From JAGVPT01 sp964642725 (GTDB taxonomy: Bacteria; Bacteroidota; Ignavibacteria; UBA10030; UBA8401), in the NCBI GenBank assembly GCA_964642725.1, contig CAZXQG010000017.1, positions 1 to 64,000 on the forward strand: a DNA stretch of 64,000 nucleotides, read 5' to 3'. The notes under the pieces were generated by a model. It searched no databases, was not told the DNA's origin, and worked only from the letters and a program-made list of their open reading frames with translations. The position numbers were made by a program, and so were the translations under genes. Below, piece after piece: positions 25,023 through 33,182 of this stretch. Position 1 is the stretch's first letter, and each line of letters starts with the position of its first letter.

Positions 25023-26270
25023 TCAGAATTGATATGCGATTGTTATTCGTGCTGTGAGCGAAGCATCGTACGATACGCTTGGAGCGTTTCCGCTCGCAGG
25101 CTTGCTCTCGTACGTTTCATATTCAATGTTCGGCTGAATAAAGAAATTCTTATCAGTTTTCCAGCTCAGCGCGGCGATAAGCAGATTCCGCGAATCGCCC
25201 TTCACATTGCTGTTAGTATTCGGGTCGAAAAAATCGTACCGGAGAATGCCTGCTAGTTCTTGAATGAAATTATATGATCCAAATACTGAATAGCCCTGCG
25301 CGACAGCGCTTCTCGTTGCCGTTCCCGCCGCCGGAACATTCGCCGCATTTTGAGAAAATGCTTCGGCCCCGATATTGTAGCTCTCTTTTACGCCGTACCA
25401 TGCAACGACAGAAACCGTCGCTTTGTCGTTGTCGCTGATCGTCGTTTTCGCGGGGGCCAATGCTGCGTAATCGGCGGATACCGCGATTTGAAAATTTGTA
25501 ACCGGCGAGGCCTGAAGAGAAAGATAATAGCGCTTGTACTTGTCGGTTTCGACGCCGGTGTTGCTGTTGTTTCCTATCAAAAAGGAGTAATTATATTTCC
25601 CATCTCCATCGATGCGCCCTTTGATTGAAATTCCAAGATCTCGCGTCGTTACATAACCCCGCAAGTCTTGTTCAGTTTTTTCCAACGAGCGGTATCCCCA
25701 TGCCGCTTCGGACAGCGCAAGCGCCTGAGTCGGCTGCTCGCCGAATGTGAGGTCGCTTCCTGAAAAAATCCCCTTCAACGTCACGTACGCATCCTTCACG
25801 AACAAATTATTCGTTCCGCCGACCGCCGCTATTTGATCGTCTTCGAGCCGAAAGCGCGTTGTAAGTTTTTCAGTGATATCATCGTCGAACGTGAGATAAA
25901 ACCGACGGAGCTGAAAGCCGTTAAAATTTTTTGCATTGCTCGCAGCCGGAATAGCCGTGTTTGGGAGTGCCGGGCCTTTTGTGCCGCTTGTGTCGCGCGA
26001 AACATTATAAAAATAGTCTCCGTAGACAACCCCGCTGAATCTCGGCTGTCCTAATGCTGAAGATGACGGCGCCTGTTGTTTCTGGGCAGCGGCTTCCTGG
26101 TCAAGTTCGCGGAGCCGCTGCAAGATCTTTACCTGTTGAGTCAATTCCTGCAATTTGGTTTCAATTGATGTGTTGTGAGAGGTGCTGTCTTGTGCCGCTG
26201 CGGCGTGCGAAAGGAAGAGAGAAGCACCCGCCAGGATAATAGCTGTAAGAAATAGCTTTATTGTTTTCAT
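25023..26270 (-). CDS. Outer-membrane beta-barrel porin with N-terminal coiled coil, first gene of the sulfate operon
   Basis: 415 residues: signal peptide (about 1-26), a short coiled coil ETKLQELTQQVKILQRLREL (about 37-56), then a barrel ending in ITIAYQF with the terminal phenylalanine used by the BAM machinery. Strand sequences RFSGVVYGDYFYN, FQLRRFYLTFDDDITEKLT and FFIQPNIEYETYES parallel the barrel at 11755, so the two are paralogues. The coiled coil, absent from the pst paralogue, may hold it to peptidoglycan or drive trimerisation (compare OprP/OprO-type porins). Position before sbp suggests a sulfate channel; this is inferred. Confidence 0.75.
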   Translation of the reverse strand: MKTIKLFLTAIILAGASLFLSHAAAAQDSTSHNTSIETKLQELTQQVKILQRLRELDQEAAAQKQQAPSSSALGQPRFSGVVYGDYFYNVSRDTSGTKGPALPNTAIPAASNAKNFNGFQLRRFYLTFDDDITEKLTTRFRLEDDQIAAVGGTNNLFVKDAYVTLKGIFSGSDLTFGEQPTQALALSEAAWGYRSLEKTEQDLRGYVTTRDLGISIKGRIDGDGKYNYSFLIGNNSNTGVETDKYKRYYLSLQASPVTNFQIAVSADYAALAPAKTTISDNDKATVSVVAWYGVKESYNIGAEAFSQNAANVPAAGTATRSAVAQGYSVFGSYNFIQELAGILRYDFFDPNTNSNVKGDSRNLLIAALSWKTDKNFFIQPNIEYETYESKPASGNAPSVSYDASLTARITIAYQF

Positions 26271-26734
26271 AAATTTCCTTTTCAGTAAGAATGTTCTGCA
26301 TCAGAATCTTCCATGCGGGAACCGCAAGAGGAAGTTGTGGAGAACGCTGTGAATGATATGTTTGAATCAGAATCAAATTAGTTTTTTGATTAGCCTTTTC
26401 GTAGACCATTCGGAAACGGTGCGAGAACAACACACTTTCCACAAGGTATACTTCGATGCCTGGAGCACAGCGATGAAGCTATACTCTATACAATCGGAGC
26501 GATGGTCAACAAAAAGAGAATGAGAGAAAAATGGCTGGGGTCAACAACAACAGAGGTAATGTCCGTTGAGGTACGGAGCATGGTGCTGCAAAGCGGGTCT
26601 GCAGGCGTAGAAAAGATGTAGATCGGATCTGTTTAGCATGTAAGGATGTAATCGTGTTTTAATAAAAGCCCTCTTTAGTCGGCAATTCTAAAAAGAGTCG
26701 GAGATGAAAAGCACGGTAAATAATTTCATTATTT
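26271..26734 (-). promoter_or_regulatory. Long untranslated leader of the sulfate operon
   Basis: About 460 bases between the promoter-like site at 26735-26762 and the barrel start codon hold no convincing gene. A leader this long may carry regulation, but I could not recognise the conserved core of a SAM or other known riboswitch in it. Confidence 0.35.
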
Positions 26735-26762
26735 AAGATAACATTCTTAATTATATTGTCAA
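26735..26762 (-). promoter_or_regulatory. Sigma-70-type promoter of the sulfate operon
   Basis: On the minus strand TTGACA (26757-26762), a 16-base spacer and TATCTT (26735-26740). It lies just after the ppx stop, in an AT-rich stretch, facing the sulfate operon. Confidence 0.5.
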
Positions 26763-26798
26763 GTCATTAGGCAAAAAAATCAAATACAAAGTTGCCGT

Positions 26799-28355
26799 TT
26801 ACCGGGCGGGTGAAAAGCGGGCGTTGACATGAAATGCCTTTTCGAAAAGTTCTTTCTTCCGGTTGGCACCCCACACCTCAAGTTCAATTTTTGCCTTGTG
26901 CGACCGCCGGAGCTTAAAATGTACCGTTGACCGCGAACGCAGGCATCGCAGGTTTTTTATAACGGAGAAATGCGTCCGGTCGAGTCCATCGGCAATGCGG
27001 AGAATAGCCGCAAGTTTTACCACGATGTCCCTTTCGTCGGCATTGAGCTTTGAAAATCCTTCGTGTCTCATCTTTGGATGGCTCTTCCTGTGGTACCTGG
27101 CAACGTTCGCAATAATCTCTTTTTCATTCTCCGTAAAACCGAGCAATTCGGAATTACGGATGAGGTAGTACGAGTGCCGGTGATGCTGGGCATGCGAGAC
27201 GAACAGTCCGACCTCATGGAGCAGCGCTGCTGCCTCAAGATACACTCGTTCGCCGGCGCTCAGCTTGTGGAGCGGCGCCGTCTGGTCAAAAATGTCGAGA
27301 GCGAGCCGGCCGACCTGATGGGCGTGTTCTTTTTCGTACTGAAAACTTTCCGCGATATGAAGCACGCTCGTATACCGGATATCGTGGAAATGGTCGAACT
27401 TCTTTTTTCTATGGTATTTTTCAATGGTATCAAGAATGATCCCTTCACGGAGTGCGTACTCAGAGATGGTCATCCGCTTCACTTCGAGTGCACGGAAGAC
27501 TTCTTCAAGAATGATTACGCCCGCAACGATGATATCCGCTCGTGCCGGATCAAGCCCGTCAATGCGGGCACGATCGTCGGGATCGTTCTTCTCGAGAATC
27601 AATTCCGCTACCTCGGAAAGCTCGTTGCTTGAAAAGGTGAAGTTGTTAATGGACGATTCCCCATCCTCATCCCTCCGGAGCCTGATGATGTGAGCTATAC
27701 TCGTGATCGTTCCGGAAGTTCCGACAGCGATTTCATAATGATTTTTTCGAGCCGCGCGCGCGATCGGACTTAACATCCCCCGTACATACTGGCGGCATTC
27801 GCGGATTGATTTCGAAGAAGTTTTCCCTTCGTTAAAGAAGCGCTGGGTTAATCTCACGGCGCCGAGCTTCAGGCTGTTGCTGTAGAGAATATTCCGTTGA
27901 TGGCCGACCAAGAATTCCGTGCTTCCCCCTCCGATATCCACCATCAGATGTCTCTTCTTGAAAATCGGGAGCGCCTGGAGAACACCGAGGTGAATGAGCC
28001 GCGCTTCTTCAAATCCCGATGCGACTTCGATGGATATTCCTGATTCCGTTTTGACGCGGCGCAGGAATTCGTCCTGGTTCAATGCCTCACGGACTGCGCT
28101 CGTCGCTATCGCACGGATGGGCGCGTGATGCGAATCGGCGATCATCTTGAACCGACGAAGCGAATGGATTGCACGCTCAACGGCACTTCCCGTAAGATAT
28201 TTCATGTCGGTCGACCCGGACCCAAGACGGACGATCTCTTTTTCGCGTTCGAGGATCTTAAAGCTGCCGGAGTCCGGATAGACTTCGGCAACAAGGAGAT
28301 GGATCGAATTGGTGCCGATATCAATGGCGGCGAGGTTTTTCTTCAGATTCTTCAT
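26799..28355 (-). CDS. ppx: Ppx/GppA exopolyphosphatase family protein
   Basis: Hydrolyses polyphosphate or pppGpp, or senses them. The ASKHA fold opens with LAAIDIGTNSIHLLVAEV, followed by ATSAVREALNQDEFLRRV, LMVDIGGGSTEFLVG and IAVGTSGTITSIAHI. The last ~210 residues are an HD-type helical domain (LLHEVGLFVSHAQHHRHSYYLI ... IARYHRKSHP-like), as in long Ppx. I chose ATG 28355 (518 residues) because the fold starts nine residues later; a start at 28421 would add an unconserved leader. It overlaps the kinase-like gene upstream by 35 bases and ends the polyphosphate-type operon. Confidence 0.88.
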   Translation of the reverse strand: MKNLKKNLAAIDIGTNSIHLLVAEVYPDSGSFKILEREKEIVRLGSGSTDMKYLTGSAVERAIHSLRRFKMIADSHHAPIRAIATSAVREALNQDEFLRRVKTESGISIEVASGFEEARLIHLGVLQALPIFKKRHLMVDIGGGSTEFLVGHQRNILYSNSLKLGAVRLTQRFFNEGKTSSKSIRECRQYVRGMLSPIARAARKNHYEIAVGTSGTITSIAHIIRLRRDEDGESSINNFTFSSNELSEVAELILEKNDPDDRARIDGLDPARADIIVAGVIILEEVFRALEVKRMTISEYALREGIILDTIEKYHRKKKFDHFHDIRYTSVLHIAESFQYEKEHAHQVGRLALDIFDQTAPLHKLSAGERVYLEAAALLHEVGLFVSHAQHHRHSYYLIRNSELLGFTENEKEIIANVARYHRKSHPKMRHEGFSKLNADERDIVVKLAAILRIADGLDRTHFSVIKNLRCLRSRSTVHFKLRRSHKAKIELEVWGANRKKELFEKAFHVNARFSPAR

Positions 28356-29088
28356 CTTCGAGGATTGCGAGGATTCCTTGTTTGAGCGCCCGGTTGGTCT
28401 CTTCGAAACTTTTTGCAGCATCGATTACTTGAAAATTGAACTCATTCGTCATACGGTCAAACTCTTTCAAAATAAGTTTTTGGTACTCGACGAAGCTGTC
28501 ATAGAAGTCGTCACCGAGGCGCATATCCATTCCCGATTCCCAGTAATCCAGCCCTTCACCAGACTGCTCCACCCAGTACCGCTTATGCAGAGTGTGGCTG
28601 TTGATCACTCGCGGAATCAAGTCTTCGATATTGATGCGCATATAGAATACGGCATCGGGCTCTATCGCAAACCCGAACACTTTTCGAATCCACTGGCGGT
28701 CGCCGCCTCTGACCGATGAACGCGCAAAAGCAGTATGGATGTAGCGATCTGCAAGAACGACAAAACCAGCCCGGAGCGCCGGTATCACTTCGTGCTCAAG
28801 ACGGTCGGCAAAGTCTGCCGCGTACAAAAGGCTAAACGTGTCGAAATTAAGCGTGTGCCCCGACTTCGCTTCGTTGATTGCTTTGCCCATCAGCGGCGAA
28901 CGGGTCCACCCGGTGGTTGTAACGCCAAAGCCTTTCACTTCAAGCCATTTTTTTAGTTCCTCGAGTTGTGTTGAACGCCCGACACCGTCGGTTCCTTCGA
29001 TAACAATGAGTTTGCCGGTCAAGTCGCTCACGTCAACATACGGAAGGCCGTTGCCGTAAAATGTTTTCTTCTTATGCGACATAGACAT
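28321..29088 (-). CDS. Thymidylate-kinase-like protein with altered P-loop
   Basis: 255 residues, P-loop NTPase of the thymidylate kinase family, somewhat longer than ordinary Tmk (about 200-215). LIVIEGTDGVGRSTQLEEL matches the Tmk Walker A, but the invariant lysine is arginine (R38, codon CGT). VVLADRYIHTAFARSS retains the Tmk D-R-Y motif. It overlaps its paralogue upstream by 17 bases and ppx downstream by 35. Loss of the lysine usually cripples phosphoryl transfer, so it may be a regulatory or partner subunit. Placement among CHAD, SixA and Ppx genes suggests a phosphate/polyphosphate role rather than dTTP synthesis; inferred. Confidence 0.75.
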   Translation of the reverse strand: MSMSHKKKTFYGNGLPYVDVSDLTGKLIVIEGTDGVGRSTQLEELKKWLEVKGFGVTTTGWTRSPLMGKAINEAKSGHTLNFDTFSLLYAADFADRLEHEVIPALRAGFVVLADRYIHTAFARSSVRGGDRQWIRKVFGFAIEPDAVFYMRINIEDLIPRVINSHTLHKRYWVEQSGEGLDYWESGMDMRLGDDFYDSFVEYQKLILKEFDRMTNEFNFQVIDAAKSFEETNRALKQGILAILEDEESEEKPRRH

Positions 29089-29785
29089 TCTCCTTCTTTT
29101 GGAGGAACGGGGTCGGCTTGTAGTCTTTCAACCGCTCGCGGACAATATCGCGGATCAGACTCTGTTGTTTCTGGATTGAATCTGTTGCGTCAATGACCGT
29201 CAGCCCGTACTCCGCCGAGATCTTGTCGTACTCCTCCAGAATTTTCGACTGGAATAACCTGAAACTTTCTCTCGGGTCGTCGCTCAGCCCCAGATCCATT
29301 CCTGCTTCGTGGAACTTGAGCTCCACTCTTCCGTTCAAAATGCGCTTGAGTGAAACTTCGATCGGGACTTTAAAATAAAATTGTATGTCGGGCTTCACGG
29401 CAAAGCCGTAGAGGTTCCTCACCCATTCGGGATGGACTCCACGGATCACGTCGCGCGCGAACGCCGTATAGACATACCGGTCGGCGCAAACGATCATCCC
29501 GGCTTTCAACGGAGGGATGATAAGATGAGCCAGGCGATCGGCAAAATCTGTTGCGTGAAGGATGCTGAATGTTGTCGGGGTGAGCAGGTTCTTCTTCTTC
29601 CCCCGTTTGATAGTCTCGTTGACGAGCGCAGAGGAATTCCATTCTGTAAAAAAAACTCTGTACTTGGAATTCAGCAGCCACTTCTGCAAGAGCTCCAGTT
29701 GAGTCGATTTGCCGGACCCATCGATCCCCTCAACAATGATGAGGATGCCGGGGTACGGACGAGGTTGGTCAAAAAGTCGGGCCAT
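29072..29785 (-). CDS. Thymidylate-kinase-like protein, intact P-loop
   Basis: 237-residue paralogue of the next gene. ILIIVEGIDGSGKSTQLELL has a complete Walker A with K26; MIVCADRYVYTAFARDV holds the D-R-Y motif; the pair share FADRL, the FA(I/V)xPD strand and the helix near GMDLGLSDDPRESF/GMDMRLGDDFYDSF. Could act as a nucleoside monophosphate kinase, alone or as a heterodimer with the neighbour (Tmk enzymes are dimers). It starts 17 bases after the SixA stop. True Tmk activity is uncertain because the gene group is polyphosphate-like. Confidence 0.8.
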   Translation of the reverse strand: MARLFDQPRPYPGILIIVEGIDGSGKSTQLELLQKWLLNSKYRVFFTEWNSSALVNETIKRGKKKNLLTPTTFSILHATDFADRLAHLIIPPLKAGMIVCADRYVYTAFARDVIRGVHPEWVRNLYGFAVKPDIQFYFKVPIEVSLKRILNGRVELKFHEAGMDLGLSDDPRESFRLFQSKILEEYDKISAEYGLTVIDATDSIQKQQSLIRDIVRERLKDYKPTPFLQKKENVYVA

Positions 29786-29802
29786 GCGATAGTCCTATTG
29801 TT

Positions 29803-30309
29803 TTATTTGAGTTCACGAAGTTGTTTCGGTTGCAAATGCCAATGAAGGGTGCCCGCTCCTCGCGGCGGCATGCCCGATACCTCGATGCAGCAGAGCGCTC
29901 CTTTCTTGAATTCGATGACGGAATTCTCGGAGCCGAGAAGAGCGGATGCGAAGAAGCCAAGGTCGGGCTCGTGTCCTACTATCATGATATGATCCAGGTT
30001 TTTGTACTTCGCCAGATAGAGCATAAGTTTCTTCGCCAGACTTCCCGGCAGGAGTTCTTTGCAGACCTCGATCTTGCGGTCCGCCCCCAGAGCAACGGCG
30101 GCAATCTTTGCCGTATCATGAGCGCGAATAAGCGGGCTGGTCAGTATCACGTCAACGTTGCCGACGATTGCGGCAATCCCTCGGGCTCCCTTCCGCATCT
30201 TTTCTTTTCCGTCATCGGTGAGAGGCCTGTCGTCGTTCGGATAACCGGCTGCTCCACGCTGGACGGCAATACCATGCCTCAAAATATAGATGAACAATTT
30301 TTTCTCCAA
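29803..30309 (-). CDS. sixA: SixA-type phosphohistidine phosphatase
   Basis: Histidine phosphatase superfamily, SixA branch: IYILRHGIAVQ with the catalytic R-H-G at the N-terminus, DVILTSPLIRAHDTAKIAA with the second arginine, and IMIVGHEPDLGFFASALL with the second histidine. 168 residues, single domain. SixA removes phosphate from phosphohistidine proteins; here the CHAD, ppx and phoBR neighbours suggest a phosphate-metabolism target. A paralogue is at 43545. ATG chosen at 30309; the -35 to start region is the 206-base gap after the half-CHAD gene. Confidence 0.88.
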   Translation of the reverse strand: MEKKLFIYILRHGIAVQRGAAGYPNDDRPLTDDGKEKMRKGARGIAAIVGNVDVILTSPLIRAHDTAKIAAVALGADRKIEVCKELLPGSLAKKLMLYLAKYKNLDHIMIVGHEPDLGFFASALLGSENSVIEFKKGALCCIEVSGMPPRGAGTLHWHLQPKQLRELK

Positions 30310-30409
30310 AAATATTTTTTGCTGATGTTATATACTTTAACCATCTCGTGAAAAGTGAATAGCAGCCGCCGCAAGACAATCGCAATACGGTCATCCTGAG
30401 CGGAGCGAA

Positions 30410-30420
30410 TGCCGACGGCA
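30410..30420. repeat. Single 11-bp mini-hairpin
   Basis: TGCC gac GGCA interrupts a gtcatcctgagcggagcgaa...ttcacttcgc repeat in the sixA-CHAD gap. Same unit format as at 17992 and elsewhere. Confidence 0.6.
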
Positions 30421-30515
30421 TTCACTTCGCATCGATCTGTCCATAATGACAATACTCACTATGTTACTCTTGAGAAGATAGGTTTAATTGTCCGTGCCGA
30501 TGAAACACTCACGGT

Positions 30516-31010
30516 TCAAACCTTGCTCATAGACTGTATAATGCGTTGCCTGAAATTTTCAGCATACCAGCGTGCGATAACGACGCATGCGTCGTTAAAC
30601 ATTGTCAGCCGGCGATTCTGCTCGGCGCCGATCAGGTCGACGAGTGCTTTCGTTCGTATCCTGTCTTTCGGATTCACGGTAGCGCGGTTGAACGACCGTA
30701 TTTCACGAAGCTGAATATTCAGAGCCGGAATATTCACATCGCAATCGTGCACCTGCCCCATCAGGTCGAGCAGCTGCTTTACTTCCTTCAGGCACAATGA
30801 AAACTCGTCGCCAAAAGCTTCCTCGAAAAACTCCATCGCGTACCGGAGTACCTTCCCCGCATTCCGCATCTTGTGCAAATCGTCCTTGAGTCTCGGATGA
30901 GCAACGATCCGGTCTTTGTGTGATAGAAAATCGTCAAACAGAGCCGGCACAAGCAACCGGGCATTTTCACGAAAATTTTTGTTCGGTTTCAGAACGGCGG
31001 TGGTTGCCAT
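30516..31010 (-). CDS. CHAD domain, C-terminal half
   Basis: 164 residues matching the second helical bundle of a CHAD domain: HPRLKDDLHKMRNAGKVLRYAMEFFEEAF carries the conserved histidine and the basic K-x-x-R-Y residues. CHAD proteins bind inorganic polyphosphate with these His and Lys/Arg residues. The first bundle is encoded separately at 31018, only 7 bases upstream and in another reading frame; together the two ORFs equal one normal CHAD domain. Either a natural two-gene CHAD or a frameshifted single gene. Confidence 0.75.
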   Translation of the reverse strand: MATTAVLKPNKNFRENARLLVPALFDDFLSHKDRIVAHPRLKDDLHKMRNAGKVLRYAMEFFEEAFGDEFSLCLKEVKQLLDLMGQVHDCDVNIPALNIQLREIRSFNRATVNPKDRIRTKALVDLIGAEQNRRLTMFNDACVVIARWYAENFRQRIIQSMSKV

Positions 31011-31017
31011 GATTGTT

Positions 31018-31491
31018 TTACAATGAAGTCTTCACAAACGCGGCAAACGAATCCGCGTATTTTGTCCTTCTGAGAAATTTCAATTCCCGCATCAGGTTTT
31101 TTCGATCGAGAACGCGAGCCGTCGTTTCCCTTGCAATGAGAAGGTCGATCACTTTACTATCGGCGGGTTCTAGATTTCTCTTGTAGACGGAGAGTGATTC
31201 CAGAAAAACATCCCGCTCTCTCACCGCGCCCAATGAACGAATGAGGGCCTGAAGGCGGGCGTCATGTTTCTTAAGCTTCTTTTTCGAAAAACAATCGCGA
31301 AAGATTCTCAAGACCGCCCTGAGCCTTCGGGCCGAAACCCGCATGTCATGGAGTACTTCAATGTCTTCTCCTTTCATCGTCCCGGATTCATATGAAAAGG
31401 TTTCCTGAATCCGCGTCAACGCAATTTTGTGCAGACATTGTTTGAGGCTTTCGTCCGGATTTAGATCCAGAATTTTCCACGGTTTTGCCAT
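31018..31491 (-). CDS. CHAD domain, N-terminal half
   Basis: 157 residues matching the first CHAD bundle: EDIEVLHDMRVSARRLRAVLRIF contains the H-x-x-R-V-x-x-R-R-L-R signature of polyphosphate-binding CHAD domains, followed by LGAVRERDVFLE. It ends FAAFVKTSL just before the second half starts 7 bases later. Expected cytoplasmic, binding polyphosphate granules. The two halves sit between phoR and sixA, in an operon with ppx. Confidence 0.78.
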   Translation of the reverse strand: MAKPWKILDLNPDESLKQCLHKIALTRIQETFSYESGTMKGEDIEVLHDMRVSARRLRAVLRIFRDCFSKKKLKKHDARLQALIRSLGAVRERDVFLESLSVYKRNLEPADSKVIDLLIARETTARVLDRKNLMRELKFLRRTKYADSFAAFVKTSL

Positions 31492-31506
31492 AAGCGCCGC
31501 TTCAAT

Positions 31507-31542
31507 TTTGCTAAAGCAAATCTAATGTGCAAGGCTTTGCAC
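31507..31542. repeat. Two adjacent short palindromes upstream of the CHAD genes
   Basis: TTTGC taaa GCAAA (31507-31520) and GTGCAA ggct TTGCAC (31527-31542), in the 242-base gap after phoR that otherwise shows no gene. Confidence 0.45.
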
Positions 31543-31733
31543 GCGATCGAATAATAAGAAATTGTTAAGTTTTTTGGGCGGATGTTTTCAATCACCTTGC
31601 CGGTTTCAGCCGGAATTCAGGGCGTTTGAAGAAAAAAAAGACGGAACGATTCTGAGTTGCCGGCCAAGCCGTTCGGAAAACAATACTATCAAAAGGGTCG
31701 GAATGCCCGGACGCCGACAGACCAAAAGCACTA

Positions 31734-33182
31734 TTATGTCTTAAGAAGAAAGCTAAACGACGTTCCCTTTCCCACGACACTATGTACTTCAACTTTGCTG
31801 CCGTGTGCTTCAACAATGTGTTTCACGATCGCGAGGCCTAATCCTGTGCCGCCGACCTCGCGGGATCTGTCTTTGTCGATCCTGTAAAATCGTTCAAATA
31901 TTCTTGTAAGATGTTCTTCAGCGATTCCGGCGCCCGTGTCCGCAACGACAATGCGGACTTTACCTTCCTGGAGTTCCGTCGAGACGACAACTTCGCCCCC
32001 GTCTCTATTATACTTAATGGCGTTGTCGATCAGGTTGCTCAACACGCCGCGGAGCCGTTCTTTATCCCCGAACACCTCGATCTCCGGCCCCGTCTTCATC
32101 GATAATTGGAGCCCGACCCGGCGCTGAATCGCCGCCTGTTGGAAATCGTTCACGACGATTTCCAGAAATTCATTGATGCGAAAATACCTGAAACTCATTT
32201 TCATCTCCCCCGATTCGATCCGGGAGATATCGATGAGGTCGTTCAGCAAAACATTGAGACGTGCTGCATGAGCCGAGGCTTTTTCAATAAAGAGCCGGTT
32301 GACCGCAGGGTCGTCAACGGCGCCGTTCAGCAGGGTTTCCAGGTATCCCTGCAGCGTGAAAATCGGCGTGCGAAGTTCGTGCGAAACGTTTCCGAGAAAT
32401 TCGCTCCGTGCCCGCTGCAGCTTTTTCAGCTCCACGATATCGGCCTTCAATTTATCGACAAGCTCGTTCACCGCACGCGCGACATGGCCGATCTCGTCGT
32501 CGGCGGTCGTTTCTATATGCCTTTCAAGGTCGCCGAGCCGGATCTTCTCGACGTTTTCAGCAATGGCCACCATGGGACGTGAAATCCTTTGAGAAATAAA
32601 AATGCTTACCCCAATGATGAGCGTGAGCGTGATGACTCCCGCCCAAACGATCTTCCACCGAATGTCGTTCACATTTTCTTTCATGTCTTCCATATGAGCG
32701 CTGACGCGGACAAACCGGACATTGGTCAGGGCAGGAGAGGGAACGGAATCCTTGTACTGCTTTGCGACGTAAAGAAAATCTCTTCCAACTGTTGCACTGC
32801 GGCGGATATTCGTCCCGATTGTCTTCGACAGCGCGTCTTGAACTTCCGGGCGGAGTAAATGGTTTTCGAGTGCCGGCAGTTTTTCGAACGGGACATCGGA
32901 GTCGGCAACAACCGTTCCGTCCGCCGCAACGAGCGTTATCCGGGCGCCGAGGACACTCGCCAAATGTTGGATGGAAGCGGCCCGGGCCCGTTCGCCGGTA
33001 AATTCTCCGTTCGCCAAGAAATGATGCACAATGTCGGCTTGCTGTTCGAGCTGATGAATAAGCCGGTCTTCAAACAGAGATTCGATCTCGAGGCTCGAGA
33101 TCACTCCCACTGCGGCGATGATGACGACGGCGAGGATCAGATAGGTGAGCGTTATTTTTGTCTGGATGCGTTTCATTTTCAT
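31734..33182 (-). CDS. phoR: Sensor histidine kinase, PhoR-like
   Basis: 482 residues: first membrane segment (about 10-30), periplasmic sensor (about 31-175), second segment (about 177-197), HAMP (about 198-250), then HisKA with H268 in LGNVSHELRTP, and the ATP domain with N-box SNLIDNAIKYN, G1 VVADTGAGIAEEHL and G2 GGTGLGLAIVKHIV. It overlaps the response regulator gene by 4 bases. Together with the linked pst and polyphosphate genes this supports a phosphate-starvation sensor, although a PAS domain typical of many PhoR proteins is not obvious. Confidence 0.85.
   Translation of the reverse strand: MKMKRIQTKITLTYLILAVVIIAAVGVISSLEIESLFEDRLIHQLEQQADIVHHFLANGEFTGERARAASIQHLASVLGARITLVAADGTVVADSDVPFEKLPALENHLLRPEVQDALSKTIGTNIRRSATVGRDFLYVAKQYKDSVPSPALTNVRFVRVSAHMEDMKENVNDIRWKIVWAGVITLTLIIGVSIFISQRISRPMVAIAENVEKIRLGDLERHIETTADDEIGHVARAVNELVDKLKADIVELKKLQRARSEFLGNVSHELRTPIFTLQGYLETLLNGAVDDPAVNRLFIEKASAHAARLNVLLNDLIDISRIESGEMKMSFRYFRINEFLEIVVNDFQQAAIQRRVGLQLSMKTGPEIEVFGDKERLRGVLSNLIDNAIKYNRDGGEVVVSTELQEGKVRIVVADTGAGIAEEHLTRIFERFYRIDKDRSREVGGTGLGLAIVKHIVEAHGSKVEVHSVVGKGTSFSFLLKT

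Noticed and set aside
26271..26734. SAM riboswitch ahead of the sulfate operon
   Set aside because: The conserved SAM-I core could not be found by eye on the transcribed strand.
28321..29785. Kinase-like genes as polyphosphate kinase 2
   Set aside because: P-loop and D-R-Y motifs follow the thymidylate kinase pattern; PPK2 lid and Walker B sequences are not seen.
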